Positions 52,561 through 61,052 of a stretch of DNA of 64,000 bases are shown here, piece by piece. This DNA comes from Sphingomonas bacterium. GTDB lineage: Bacteria; Pseudomonadota; Alphaproteobacteria; Sphingomonadales; Sphingomonadaceae. Position 1 is the stretch's first letter. Each line of letters starts with the position of its first letter. The stretch lies in the NCBI GenBank assembly GCA_030149245.1, contig JASBRX010000023.1, positions 62,001 through 126,000 of the forward strand, in the 5' to 3' direction. The translations under genes and the position numbers were made by a program. Below the pieces are notes generated by a model. The model worked only from the letters and a program-made list of their open reading frames with translations. It did no database searches and was not told where the DNA came from.

Positions 52561-53557
52561 TATCGATGTCTGCAGCTATTTCTTCACCGCCGCGGTGCCG
52601 GTGTGCAATGAAGGCATTGTCGAGCATGGCGGCATCAAAAGCTCGCCGATCCATGTCATCCGGCAGATATTCGAAACCCTCCCCACCGCGCTGCAATCGC
52701 CCGCGACTGAGGAAATCGGGCTGAACAGTCCATTTTCGCGCAATCTGCGGACGCATTTCACCCGCTTCGTGATCTTGGATCAGCCCTATTTCAACGGCCG
52801 CGATCACAGCAATGCGCTGGTCAACGCGGTGGCGGGGACCGATTTGCTCGCGCCGCAGCCGGTCGATCAGATCACCTGTCCCTATATCTTCTGGACGATC
52901 GATTTCGATCTGCCCGACCCCGCGGGGATCGGCGAACCGCGCCGCTATCTGGAGGAGCTGTGGGGGCAGATGGAGGCCGAGCTGCGCTCGATCTTCCAAT
53001 ATTGCTACGATTTCGACACGGTGACCGACGCGGCGAGCTTCGCGGGATACATTCTGCGCTGTCAGATCGAAACGACGATGCCGTTCCATGACTATTGGTA
53101 CGTGCCGCCCAAGCTCAGTTCGATCTCGATTCCCGGGCTGGCGCTGATCCCCGGTGCGGGCGCGCTGATGCTGCTGACGGCACTGATCGCCGCCATCCTG
53201 CGCTGGACTGGGTGGCAATGGGCGGCGGGCTTTGCGGGCTGGAGCGGGTGGAGCTGGATGCCGTGGCTTGGGCTTGTGGTGCTGATCGCCGGCCTTGTCA
53301 TCGATTATTACTGGATCTTGTGGAAGGGGCGGCAGCCCTATCCGGCGGCGCCGGGAAGCGACCTGCGCAACGTGCTCAAGGGCCTGTATCTGCAACAGGC
53401 ATTCACGCGCTTTGCGATGGAGCAGCAGCGCCGCGATCCGGCCGAATGGGGGGCGGCGTTCCGCCGCTTCCTCGCCACCACCCGACCCGGTGACCTGGAC
53501 GGGCCGACCCAGCCCCCGGGCGTGATCCGCAGCACGCTGACCGGAGATGCGGCATGA
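52553..53557 (+). CDS. unknown protein with C-terminal membrane helices
   Basis: A 334-residue protein with an N-terminal soluble domain (about 1-190, IDVCSYFFTAAVPVCNEGIV) that is not recognised, followed by two membrane helices near 196-217 and 234-256 (ALIPGAGALMLLTALIAAIL and PWLGLVVLIAGLVIDYYWIL) and a short cytoplasmic tail of about 75 residues. The start at 52553 is internal to a longer open frame and overlaps the preceding gene by 8 bases; the stop overlaps the DyP start by 4. It may anchor the peroxidase or P450 at the membrane. Confidence 0.68.
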   Translation: MANIDVCSYFFTAAVPVCNEGIVEHGGIKSSPIHVIRQIFETLPTALQSPATEEIGLNSPFSRNLRTHFTRFVILDQPYFNGRDHSNALVNAVAGTDLLAPQPVDQITCPYIFWTIDFDLPDPAGIGEPRRYLEELWGQMEAELRSIFQYCYDFDTVTDAASFAGYILRCQIETTMPFHDYWYVPPKLSSISIPGLALIPGAGALMLLTALIAAILRWTGWQWAAGFAGWSGWSWMPWLGLVVLIAGLVIDYYWILWKGRQPYPAAPGSDLRNVLKGLYLQQAFTRFAMEQQRRDPAEWGAAFRRFLATTRPGDLDGPTQPPGVIRSTLTGDAA

Positions 53558-55257
53558 CCAACGCGACGCATAGCGCATCCGCCGCCACGCTGCTGGACCT
53601 CGCCGATATTCAGGGTGGCATCTTGCGCACCTATGGCGACGGCTTTCCCAAGGGGCGGAATTTCTACCTCACCGTGCGCGACGCGCGCAAAGGGCGCGCC
53701 TTTGTCACCGCATTGCTGCCGAAGATCACCACCGCCGCGCGCTGGAAGGACCCGAACCGCCAGGAACCGCTGGTGCGCACGCACAACCCGCGCGTGAAGG
53801 ATATCGCGCGGGCCGAGGGTGTGCCCGACTATCCCGGTCGGGTACAGCTGATGAAGCCCAAGGTGACGCTCAACATCGGTTTCACCTTCATGGGCCTGCT
53901 CGCGCTCGGCGTACCGACGCGGACGCTGCGCGGGATGCCGGACGATTTCATCGACGGGATGGAGGCGCGCGCGGCGCTGCTTGGCGACGATCCGTTTCTC
54001 GACAAGCGCGACGCGGTGTGGCGCAATTCGAAGGGGGACAAGCGCGTCCATATCCTGCTGACGCTCTATGCCCAGCAGAATCCGGACGGCACCGCCTGTC
54101 CCGAACTCGACGCCGAAACCGACGCGATCGTCGCGCTGTGTCGGAAATTGCGGGGCGGTGTGACTTTGCTCGACGGGGTGGGGCCGAACAACGCCAAATG
54201 GCAGGACCTGTCGGCGGTGATGCGGCAGGACGGCGACCGCTATTGGCCGACCAACAAGGAGCATTTCGGCCTGTCCGACGGCTTTGGCGACCCGGTCTTT
54301 TCCGGCCAGTTTTCGGGCGAGGCCGAGCGGGTGCGCGTGGCCGGCGGCGGCAAGCTGATGGCGGATGGCAGCTGGCAGCCGCTTGCGACGGGCGAGTTCC
54401 TGCTCGGCTATCCCGACGAGGCGCAGGAGATTCCGGGCGCGGCGATGCCGATCGCGTTCAGCCGCAACGGCACCTTCATGGCCTATCGCAAGCTGCACGA
54501 GGCGGTCGGCACCTTCCACGCCTATGTCGACGAGCAGGCGAAGCGCTATGCGCAGCTGTATCGCGTGCCGCATCAGGAGGCGGTCGACACGATCAAGGCC
54601 AAGATGGTCGGCCGCTGGGAAGATGGCGTGCCGCTGATGGTCGCGCCCACCTATGCCGACTGGCAGCGTTTCCGCGCCGAGCTCGATCAGGCGCGGGCAG
54701 AGAAGGACAAGGCGAAGCTCGCCGCGATCGCACTCAAATTCACCAACTTCATCTATGCGTCCGACCCGGTCGGATCGAAATGCCCGGTCACCTCGCACCT
54801 GCGCCGCGCCAATCCGCGCGATACGCTCGGCCCGACCTTCGACGCCAACGGCAAGTCGAAGGACGGCAGCGCGATCATCAACCGCCGCCGCATCCTGCGC
54901 CGCGGGCTGCCCTATGGCCAATATGATGCGAACGCGCCGGGGGACGATGGTGACCATGGCATCATCTTCATGGCGATCTGCTCGAACCTCTTCCGCCAGT
55001 TCGAATTCGTGCAGCAGCAATGGATGCAATACGGGCTCGATTTCAACGCGGGGAGCGACACCTGTCCGGTGATCGGCAACCATGCCGAAAAGGACGATCC
55101 CAAGCTGGTCATCCCGGTCGATCCGGAGGTGGGGAAGCTGCCCTTCATCTGCGACCGGCTGCCGCAGCTCGTGGAGCCGCGCGGCGGCGACTATTTCCTC
55201 CTGCCCAGCATGACCGCGCTGCGCATGATCGCGATGGGGATCATCGACCCGACCTGA
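53554..55257 (+). CDS. DyP-type haem peroxidase
   Basis: A 567-residue dye-decolourising peroxidase of the large class. The DyP signature GxxDG is HFGLSDGFGDP near residue 240 (the Asp is distal and acid-base). The conserved region around the proximal haem His is CPVTSHLRRANPRDTLG near 408. It oxidises substrates with hydrogen peroxide. No leader peptide is seen, so it is likely cytoplasmic or exported by an encapsulin-like carrier, none of which is encoded here. It overlaps the upstream membrane gene by 4 bases; the P450 start lies 11 bases after its stop. Confidence 0.9.
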   Translation: MTNATHSASAATLLDLADIQGGILRTYGDGFPKGRNFYLTVRDARKGRAFVTALLPKITTAARWKDPNRQEPLVRTHNPRVKDIARAEGVPDYPGRVQLMKPKVTLNIGFTFMGLLALGVPTRTLRGMPDDFIDGMEARAALLGDDPFLDKRDAVWRNSKGDKRVHILLTLYAQQNPDGTACPELDAETDAIVALCRKLRGGVTLLDGVGPNNAKWQDLSAVMRQDGDRYWPTNKEHFGLSDGFGDPVFSGQFSGEAERVRVAGGGKLMADGSWQPLATGEFLLGYPDEAQEIPGAAMPIAFSRNGTFMAYRKLHEAVGTFHAYVDEQAKRYAQLYRVPHQEAVDTIKAKMVGRWEDGVPLMVAPTYADWQRFRAELDQARAEKDKAKLAAIALKFTNFIYASDPVGSKCPVTSHLRRANPRDTLGPTFDANGKSKDGSAIINRRRILRRGLPYGQYDANAPGDDGDHGIIFMAICSNLFRQFEFVQQQWMQYGLDFNAGSDTCPVIGNHAEKDDPKLVIPVDPEVGKLPFICDRLPQLVEPRGGDYFLLPSMTALRMIAMGIIDPT

Positions 55258-55268
55258 AGGAGGCGCCT

Positions 55269-56630
55269 GTGCAGTGGTTGTTGAACCTGCCGACCGCGAT
55301 CTGGCGCCGGCTGATGCTGATCCTGCAGGGGCTGTGGTCATTGCTGTGGCTGATCGGGTCGGGGATCGCGGCGTTGTTCGGCCGGGACGGGACGATCGGG
55401 AGCCGGCTCGCCGCCGCGATCGGCGGGCCGGAGGGGCAGCGCAAGGTGTTTTCGGTGCTGCGGCTGCTTCAGCCCAATCTGGTGCTCAAGCGCCGCATCA
55501 TCGCGTCCTACCCGAATAACGGCATCACCGCGATCGCCACACGCCATGACGATGTGACCGACATTCTCAGCCGCGATGCGGATTTCGGCGTGGCCTATGC
55601 CCCGCGCATGGAGATGATCACGGCGGGCGAGAACTTCTTCCTCGGCATGCAGGATACCCCGCGCTACACCCGCGACACGTCGAATATGCGGCTGGTGGTG
55701 CGGCGCGACGATGTCCCGGCGATCGTCGTGCCCTATGTCGCGGCCAGCGCGGCGGAGATCGTCGCAATGGTCCCGGGCAAGATCGACGTCCCTCAGGCCC
55801 TGACCCAGCCGGTCGCGGCGGGTCTGCTCGATCATTATTTCGGAACGCCCGGCCCGTCGCAAACGGACATCGCCGAATGGACGACATTGCTGTTCTGGTA
55901 CCTGTTCATCGACCTGCAGGCCGATCCCGATCTCGACGCGCGGGCACAGGCGGCGGCGGCCCGGTTTCGCGACTGGATGGACGGGCATATCGCGGCGCGG
56001 CGCGCGGGGCCGCCCCGGGACGATGTGCTGGGCCGCTGCCTGATCATGGGCGACGCGGACATGCCCGGGATGAGCGACCGCGACATTCGCAACAATCTGA
56101 TCGGCCTGCTGATCGGGGAGCTGCCGACCCTGTCGGCCACCGCCAATCTTGCGCTGGACGAACTGCTCGATCGCCCGCGCGAATTCGCGGCGGCCTGTGC
56201 AGCGGCGCAGCGCGGCGACGATGCGACGCTGGCCGCTTATGTGTTCGAGGCGCTGCGCTTCCGCCCGCTCAATCCGGTTGTCTATCGCCGCGCGATGCGC
56301 GACACGTCGATCGCCGCAGGCACGCTGCGTCGGCGCCGGATCGTCAAGGACAGCATCGTGATGGCGTCCAACCTGTCGGCGATGTTCGACCCGCTGGCGA
56401 TACCGGATGCGCCCGCCTTCCGCATCGACCGGCCATGGGAAACCTACATGCTGTGGGGCTATGGCATGCACGCCTGTTTCGGGGCGCATATCAACCGCGC
56501 CGTGCTGCCCGCGATGCTCAAGCCCTTGCTCGCTCAGCCCAATCTGCGCCGGGCCGAGGGCGCGCGCGGGCGGATCGACAAGGCCGGCACGCCGTTTCCG
56601 CAGCATTTCCATCTCGCGTTCGACACATGA
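55269..56630 (+). CDS. cytochrome P450 with N-terminal membrane helix
   Basis: A 453-residue P450. The haem-thiolate loop is WGYGMHACFGAHINR near 397 (FxxGxHxCxG with Tyr in place of Phe) and the ExxR motif is FEALRFRP near 337. Residues 13-38 form a hydrophobic helix (LMLILQGLWSLLWLIGSGIA), unusual because most bacterial P450s are soluble. GTG at 55269 follows AAGGAGG at 55257-55263. It lies 11 bases after DyP and overlaps the GST gene by 4, so it is expressed with them. The likely chemistry is hydroxylation or oxidative coupling of an unknown substrate. Confidence 0.88.
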   Translation: MQWLLNLPTAIWRRLMLILQGLWSLLWLIGSGIAALFGRDGTIGSRLAAAIGGPEGQRKVFSVLRLLQPNLVLKRRIIASYPNNGITAIATRHDDVTDILSRDADFGVAYAPRMEMITAGENFFLGMQDTPRYTRDTSNMRLVVRRDDVPAIVVPYVAASAAEIVAMVPGKIDVPQALTQPVAAGLLDHYFGTPGPSQTDIAEWTTLLFWYLFIDLQADPDLDARAQAAAARFRDWMDGHIAARRAGPPRDDVLGRCLIMGDADMPGMSDRDIRNNLIGLLIGELPTLSATANLALDELLDRPREFAAACAAAQRGDDATLAAYVFEALRFRPLNPVVYRRAMRDTSIAAGTLRRRRIVKDSIVMASNLSAMFDPLAIPDAPAFRIDRPWETYMLWGYGMHACFGAHINRAVLPAMLKPLLAQPNLRRAEGARGRIDKAGTPFPQHFHLAFDT

Positions 56631-57403
56631 GCGGGCTCCCCACCCGCGCGACCATGCTGACCTTTCAGCCGATGATCGACAGCGAGACGACGCGGCTGAT
56701 CGCGCGCTACCACCGGATCGATCTGACTGAGCAGGATCATCTGCCAGTCAGCGCGGCGCTGCGCACGCTGCTGCGCGGCGGCAACGGGCATATCCCGCTG
56801 CTCTATGGCGATGGGTTCACGCTGACGAGCCCCTATCCGATCGCGCAGCATTTCGACGCGACGCTGCCACCGGACCGACGGCTGATCCCGGAGGCGGGGC
56901 CATTGGCCGCCGAGGTCGCGGCGGACTGGCAAACTTATAATGGCGACATGGGCACCGATGTCGCCCATTTCGCATACTTTCATCTGCTGCCTGATCGCGC
57001 GCTGATGCAGCCGATCTTCGGCGCGCCGGTTCCGTGGGTCGAGCGTGCGCTGCTCCCGCTGACCTATCCGTTTCTGCGGGCGCTGATCACCTTCGGCCTC
57101 AAACTGTCCGCCGAACAGGCAGCAACGGCGGAAGCGGGCATCCGTGCCACCTTCGATGCGACCGACCGCCGCATCGCGGATGGTCGAGCCTTTCTGGCGG
57201 GCGACCGCCTTACCCTCAGCGACATTGCGATGTGCGCAGCGTTTGCGCCGCTGCTCGTGCCGCGCGGCTATGGCGCGCTGATGCCGCCAGTCGAGGTGAC
57301 GCCGCCACCGCTCCGCGCGCTAATGCAAGAGTTGCGCACCCGACCCACCGCCGCCTTCGTACAACGCCTGTATGAGAGCGCGTTCTCACCGATAGAATCC
57401 TAG
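56627..57403 (+). CDS. glutathione S-transferase-like protein
   Basis: A 258-residue GST-fold protein. The N-terminal thioredoxin-like part carries IPLLYGDGFTLTSPYPIAQHF near 52-74, where the usual glutathione-binding Ile-Pro and Glu/Ser pocket occurs in altered form (SP in place of ES). The C-terminal helical domain is typical (FLAGDRLTLSDIAMCAAF near 190, with the N-capping box). The start overlaps the P450 stop (ATGA). It may conjugate or reduce the P450 product, or act as a carrier. The altered pocket makes glutathione use uncertain. Confidence 0.82.
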   Translation: MSGLPTRATMLTFQPMIDSETTRLIARYHRIDLTEQDHLPVSAALRTLLRGGNGHIPLLYGDGFTLTSPYPIAQHFDATLPPDRRLIPEAGPLAAEVAADWQTYNGDMGTDVAHFAYFHLLPDRALMQPIFGAPVPWVERALLPLTYPFLRALITFGLKLSAEQAATAEAGIRATFDATDRRIADGRAFLAGDRLTLSDIAMCAAFAPLLVPRGYGALMPPVEVTPPPLRALMQELRTRPTAAFVQRLYESAFSPIES

Positions 57404-57670
57404 TGCGAACGGTGCCGGGGTGGAGGCGTTGCTCGTCCGTGCAGCGATCCAAGGGTACACGACCCAAAGGGTGAGCGTGGCTGCTCCCAATGCCAGAAGC
57501 GCGCGCCGCTCCAACGACGTTATGGACGGACAAAATGCAAATGTCGGTATGGACAATCGCAACTTGATCCGACCGGGATCAAAAAGGCAATTCGAGCGTG
57601 ACGGCGGTCACACTCACAGCATCGTGCCCCTGCTAACTTACGAGCAGAAATCTGCTGGGGGTAAGGTATC

Positions 57671-60166
57671 GTGCTCAAATACGTCGCCTTCTTGGTGCTC
57701 GCGCTCTTTGGAAGTCTGCTTGCTGCGTGCGCCGATGAACCGCTCCCCACAACGACCGCCCAAAAGGCGGTGCTCTCGATTACGGCGCAGGCGACTGACG
57801 CTGCGTCTGCAGTGCAAGACGATGCGTATGCGCTGGTGAACAATAAGCGGGTCGAATTGAACGACGTTGGCATGGCCTCGCTTGAACTCGACCCCGGCAC
57901 GTACACTGTGGTCGTGATTGAGCCAGGCTATGCCAGCGGGGCAGCCCAGGTCACGCTCACCGCTGGTCAGCCGTCGTCCTTGGCCGTGGCGCTGAAACGG
58001 GGCTTTGCAGCCATTGACTACAGCCTTGCTATCGCGGCGCCCGCGAACCGTATTCTCAGCAATGTTGCCCCGGATCTCAAGATCCAGGCTCGAACTGCTG
58101 CCGGCGCGGTGCTTCCGTTCGACAAGATCGACAGCATCACCTTACGAACCGTGGGACGACGGTCTCCGGGTGACGCATCAGCTCCCGTTGAACTCAGCGG
58201 GGCGGTTGACGTTGAGGATGCATTCTCAATCCAGAACAACATGATTGTCTTGACCGACCCCAGCCGCCTGAAGGCGGCATTGGGCGGTCTTCCGCGAGGA
58301 TCGTATCTGCTCGACGTCGCTGCCTATGACACGGCAAGCGGAATCCTCTACAGCGGCGAAGTCATCATCGAATTCGGCAGCAGCGCGCTCTCGGGCCGCT
58401 TGTCGGCTGGCGCGACGCCGGCATCGATCGCGGGAGCGACCGTCAAGCTGGGCATTCTCGGAACCGGCATTGAACTCAGCGCCACGACCGATTCAAGCGG
58501 CGCATATGCGTTTGCCGACATTCCAGCGGGCAATGTTCAGGTCACCGTCGAGGTCGATAGCGGGGGGCAAACGTTTCGAGCTGACGAACTGATCTTCGTC
58601 GATGGCAACACCACGGCAAATCTGGTGCTGGCAGGATCCGCGTCGGCTGCGCTTGCCCAGGCAGAGGTGTTCCGTGTCGGCGCGAGGCCCTATTCGGTCG
58701 ATCCCCAACGGGCGGTCGTTAAGGATAGCCCGCGGGCGTCGCAGCAGGTGGTGCCGATGGCGCTGTCATCTGAGGCGATTTCGGTCACGGGTGGAGCGCA
58801 GGATGTCGCCGTCAAAGCGCAGAAGACGTATAAGTTCGATGCCAGCGCTACATCCACGACCGTTCGCTACATCGTCAATACGGTCGAATACCCATCCTAT
58901 GTGCTCCAGCAATCGATTTTCAACGATGCCTGGAGTGTCACGGTGCTTTCTTCGACAGGGAAAGCTTTGGGGACTCTCACAAGATCGGTGAATTCTCAGC
59001 TCAACAACCTTCCACCCTACTGGCGCGCGGATGGGTCAACCGGCGAACAAGAGCTGCCGATAGACCTGAGCGGCGTCGCAGTCGGCGCCGACGGTAAAAA
59101 GACTGTCGTCCTGGCCATCCAGACCAAGAACATTGGTGACGGTGCCCTTCCCACGACGGTACGCGCAGAGATTGTCGCGGCACCGTTCCGCGTCGAGATC
59201 GGCACCCTTTCTGCGGTTCCCCCGGGATGCACAGGATGCCGTGCGCAAAACGTCACCAGCATCTCGATTCCGCGACAGGGCGAAACGAACGCATTCGATC
59301 GCACCGTACAAGTGAACCTGGTGCAAACCGGCGCAACGCCCGTCACCGTCTCCCAGATCGCCAATGTGAAAGTATCGGCGAACATCGGCGGGGCACCAGT
59401 TGTCATCTATGAGGCGTCGAGCGCTCCGAATATGCAGTCCACGACGCGTTTTCTTGCGCCGCTTGCCTTCCGCTCGCCGGCGTCCGCGTCCCCCTTTCAG
59501 ACGAGCCCGCCGCCGAACACCACGATCAGCTATACGATCGAGGTGACTGCCAACCAGCACACAGCAACGGCATCGACGCCTGCCTATACCGCGCTCTGGC
59601 GCGCCGCGACCGCAAGCCGGTCAGGGCTCTTCAGTGGTCGGGACCTTCCGGGTGGGGACGACTGGGCGGCGCAATCGATGTATTTCTGGTTGCTGGCCAA
59701 TCACGCATCGCTGCCCCGTCAGAATGACATCAGCGGCGAGCACGGCCAGGACCTGGGACACACCGCACACCGCTTCGGCGGCGATATCGACCTGTTCCTC
59801 TTTGGGGCTGAACTCAATAGCGTCAGGGCACGTGACAACCAGTTTGCGCTCGAAGCGGTCGCTCGCGCTGCCATGGGAACGAATGCGACAGACGCCGCTG
59901 CTGCACTCACCACCTTGACTGCCTGGATCGAAGCGCAGCGCGTCGGAATCAGGCGGCTCTGCGATGATGCGGATGTCCGTTACTTCTATGGGCCCCGCGG
60001 TCGCGCCTTGGCTGGTGGCATCCCCCGCGACTGGGTCCTTACTCTGATTGAGACTGGCACGGTCGCGGTGGGGACCCGGTCGCTGACGGTCGGTGGAGGA
60101 TATACGCCGTGCGGTAAATTCTCCGGAAGATCAGACCACGATGACCACTACCATGTGGGCGTCTGA
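57671..60166 (+). CDS. large lipoprotein with LAS-type zinc peptidase motif
   Basis: An 831-residue lipoprotein (leader ending GSLLAACAD). It begins with beta-rich domains, a carboxypeptidase-regulatory-like domain near 236-325 (SIAGATVKLGILGTGIELSA, then YAFADIPAGNVQVTV), and long Ser/Thr/Ala-rich spacers. The last 175 residues contain AHRFGGDIDLF (H-x6-D) and SDHDDHYHVGV (HxH) in the order of MepA/VanY-type LAS metallopeptidases that cut peptidoglycan. GTG start with GGGGGTAAGG just before. It is a stand-alone gene after the DyP/P450 operon. Cell-wall cleavage is inferred from the motif only. Confidence 0.7.
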   Translation: MLKYVAFLVLALFGSLLAACADEPLPTTTAQKAVLSITAQATDAASAVQDDAYALVNNKRVELNDVGMASLELDPGTYTVVVIEPGYASGAAQVTLTAGQPSSLAVALKRGFAAIDYSLAIAAPANRILSNVAPDLKIQARTAAGAVLPFDKIDSITLRTVGRRSPGDASAPVELSGAVDVEDAFSIQNNMIVLTDPSRLKAALGGLPRGSYLLDVAAYDTASGILYSGEVIIEFGSSALSGRLSAGATPASIAGATVKLGILGTGIELSATTDSSGAYAFADIPAGNVQVTVEVDSGGQTFRADELIFVDGNTTANLVLAGSASAALAQAEVFRVGARPYSVDPQRAVVKDSPRASQQVVPMALSSEAISVTGGAQDVAVKAQKTYKFDASATSTTVRYIVNTVEYPSYVLQQSIFNDAWSVTVLSSTGKALGTLTRSVNSQLNNLPPYWRADGSTGEQELPIDLSGVAVGADGKKTVVLAIQTKNIGDGALPTTVRAEIVAAPFRVEIGTLSAVPPGCTGCRAQNVTSISIPRQGETNAFDRTVQVNLVQTGATPVTVSQIANVKVSANIGGAPVVIYEASSAPNMQSTTRFLAPLAFRSPASASPFQTSPPPNTTISYTIEVTANQHTATASTPAYTALWRAATASRSGLFSGRDLPGGDDWAAQSMYFWLLANHASLPRQNDISGEHGQDLGHTAHRFGGDIDLFLFGAELNSVRARDNQFALEAVARAAMGTNATDAAAALTTLTAWIEAQRVGIRRLCDDADVRYFYGPRGRALAGGIPRDWVLTLIETGTVAVGTRSLTVGGGYTPCGKFSGRSDHDDHYHVGV

Positions 60167-60659
60167 CGTTGAACTTGGCTTGAGCGGGACCGAATGCTGC
60201 CGCAAAAGTGACTGGCCCAAACGCGCATCGGGCGGTGGCTGGCACGTTGACGGCGCAAATTCACCCGAACAGCGTCGGACAAAGTAGCAGAAAAAGCGCT
60301 TATTTTTCAGCCCGTTGGCGGACGTGTGAGGACGGCCTCGGACTGAAAAATGGTGCCAGAAGAACACTCCCATCGGCACCCAAGTAGCTGATTTCCTACG
60401 CGAATTGGCAGTGGGAAATCACCAACACCATCAATAGCACCATCATATCTTCTGGAAAAGGCTGGATTTCCACGGACCAAGCATGTTTTCCGCCGGAACG
60501 AAGGCGTGCCGGTTGATGCGGCCCTTGATCATCAAGAAAGGCCTGCCCAGGCCCCAGCACACCCCACCGAGCAACACGAGACTGTCGCCTAGAGCAAATC
60601 GCGCGTAGTTGATCATGCGCCCTGATCGTTCACGAACGCAATGCGACCAAAGAAGAACA
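60167..60659. other. intergenic region with three inverted repeats
   Basis: Close to 500 bases between the lipoprotein and cueR. It holds three inverted repeats in 120 bases: ATTTTTCAG/CTGAAAAAT (60302-60310 and 60343-60351), GGTGCC/GGCACC (60352-60357 and 60375-60380) and GATTTCC/GGAAATC (60390-60396 and 60414-60420). The base composition is A/T-richer than the surroundings. A 77-codon minus-strand frame (60443-60676) has no recognised motif and overlaps cueR, so it is not annotated as a gene. Confidence 0.5.
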
Positions 60660-61052
60660 TCAGGCCGGTCGTTCAAGCGAGTCTATGATCGGGCAGTCGG
60701 GGCGGTCGTCACCGCAGCAGCGTGCCGCCAGATCAAGCAGCGCTCGCCGCATTTTTTCGAGCGCCTCTGCCTTGCGGTGTAGTTCCTCGGCGCGCGCGGT
60801 CGCCAGCGACTTAACGTCGGCCGACGACCGTGCGCCGTCGTCCCACAAATCAAGCAGCGTTCTGATCTCTTCGATAGGGAAGCCAAGGTCGCGGGCGTTG
60901 GCGATGAAGCGCAACCGATGCATGTCGGCGTCGGAATAATCGCGGTAGCCGCTGTCCCGGCGCGGCGGTGCCGGGACGAGGCCGATCTTCTCGTAGTGCC
61001 GGATCATCCGCTGCGAGACACCGCTCGCCTCCGACGCGGGTCCGATTTTCAT
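60660..61052 (-). CDS. cueR: Cu(I)-responsive MerR-family regulator CueR
   Basis: A 130-residue MerR regulator. The N-terminal helix-turn-helix is [20 protein letters not shown], followed by the winged and coiled dimer helix. The metal loop [13 protein letters not shown] gives the two-cysteine Cu(I) site of CueR (C-x7-C), and the conserved Ser of the opposing subunit is near 77. It activates copper-export genes when Cu(I) is bound. Its start overlaps the copA stop by 4 bases, so it is transcribed with copA from a promoter that carries a CueR-type operator upstream of copA, giving autoregulation. Confidence 0.94.
   Translation of the reverse strand: MKIGPASEASGVSQRMIRHYEKIGLVPAPPRRDSGYRDYSDADMHRLRFIANARDLGFPIEEIRTLLDLWDDGARSSADVKSLATARAEELHRKAEALEKMRRALLDLAARCCGDDRPDCPIIDSLERPA

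Noticed and set aside
60351..60385. tRNA 3'-end-like start TGGTGCC on the reverse strand
   Set aside because: No T-loop sequence at the required distance; the segment is better described as one of three inverted repeats.
60443..60676. 77-codon minus-strand frame next to cueR
   Set aside because: It overlaps the 3' end of cueR, has no recognised motif and no convincing ribosome site.
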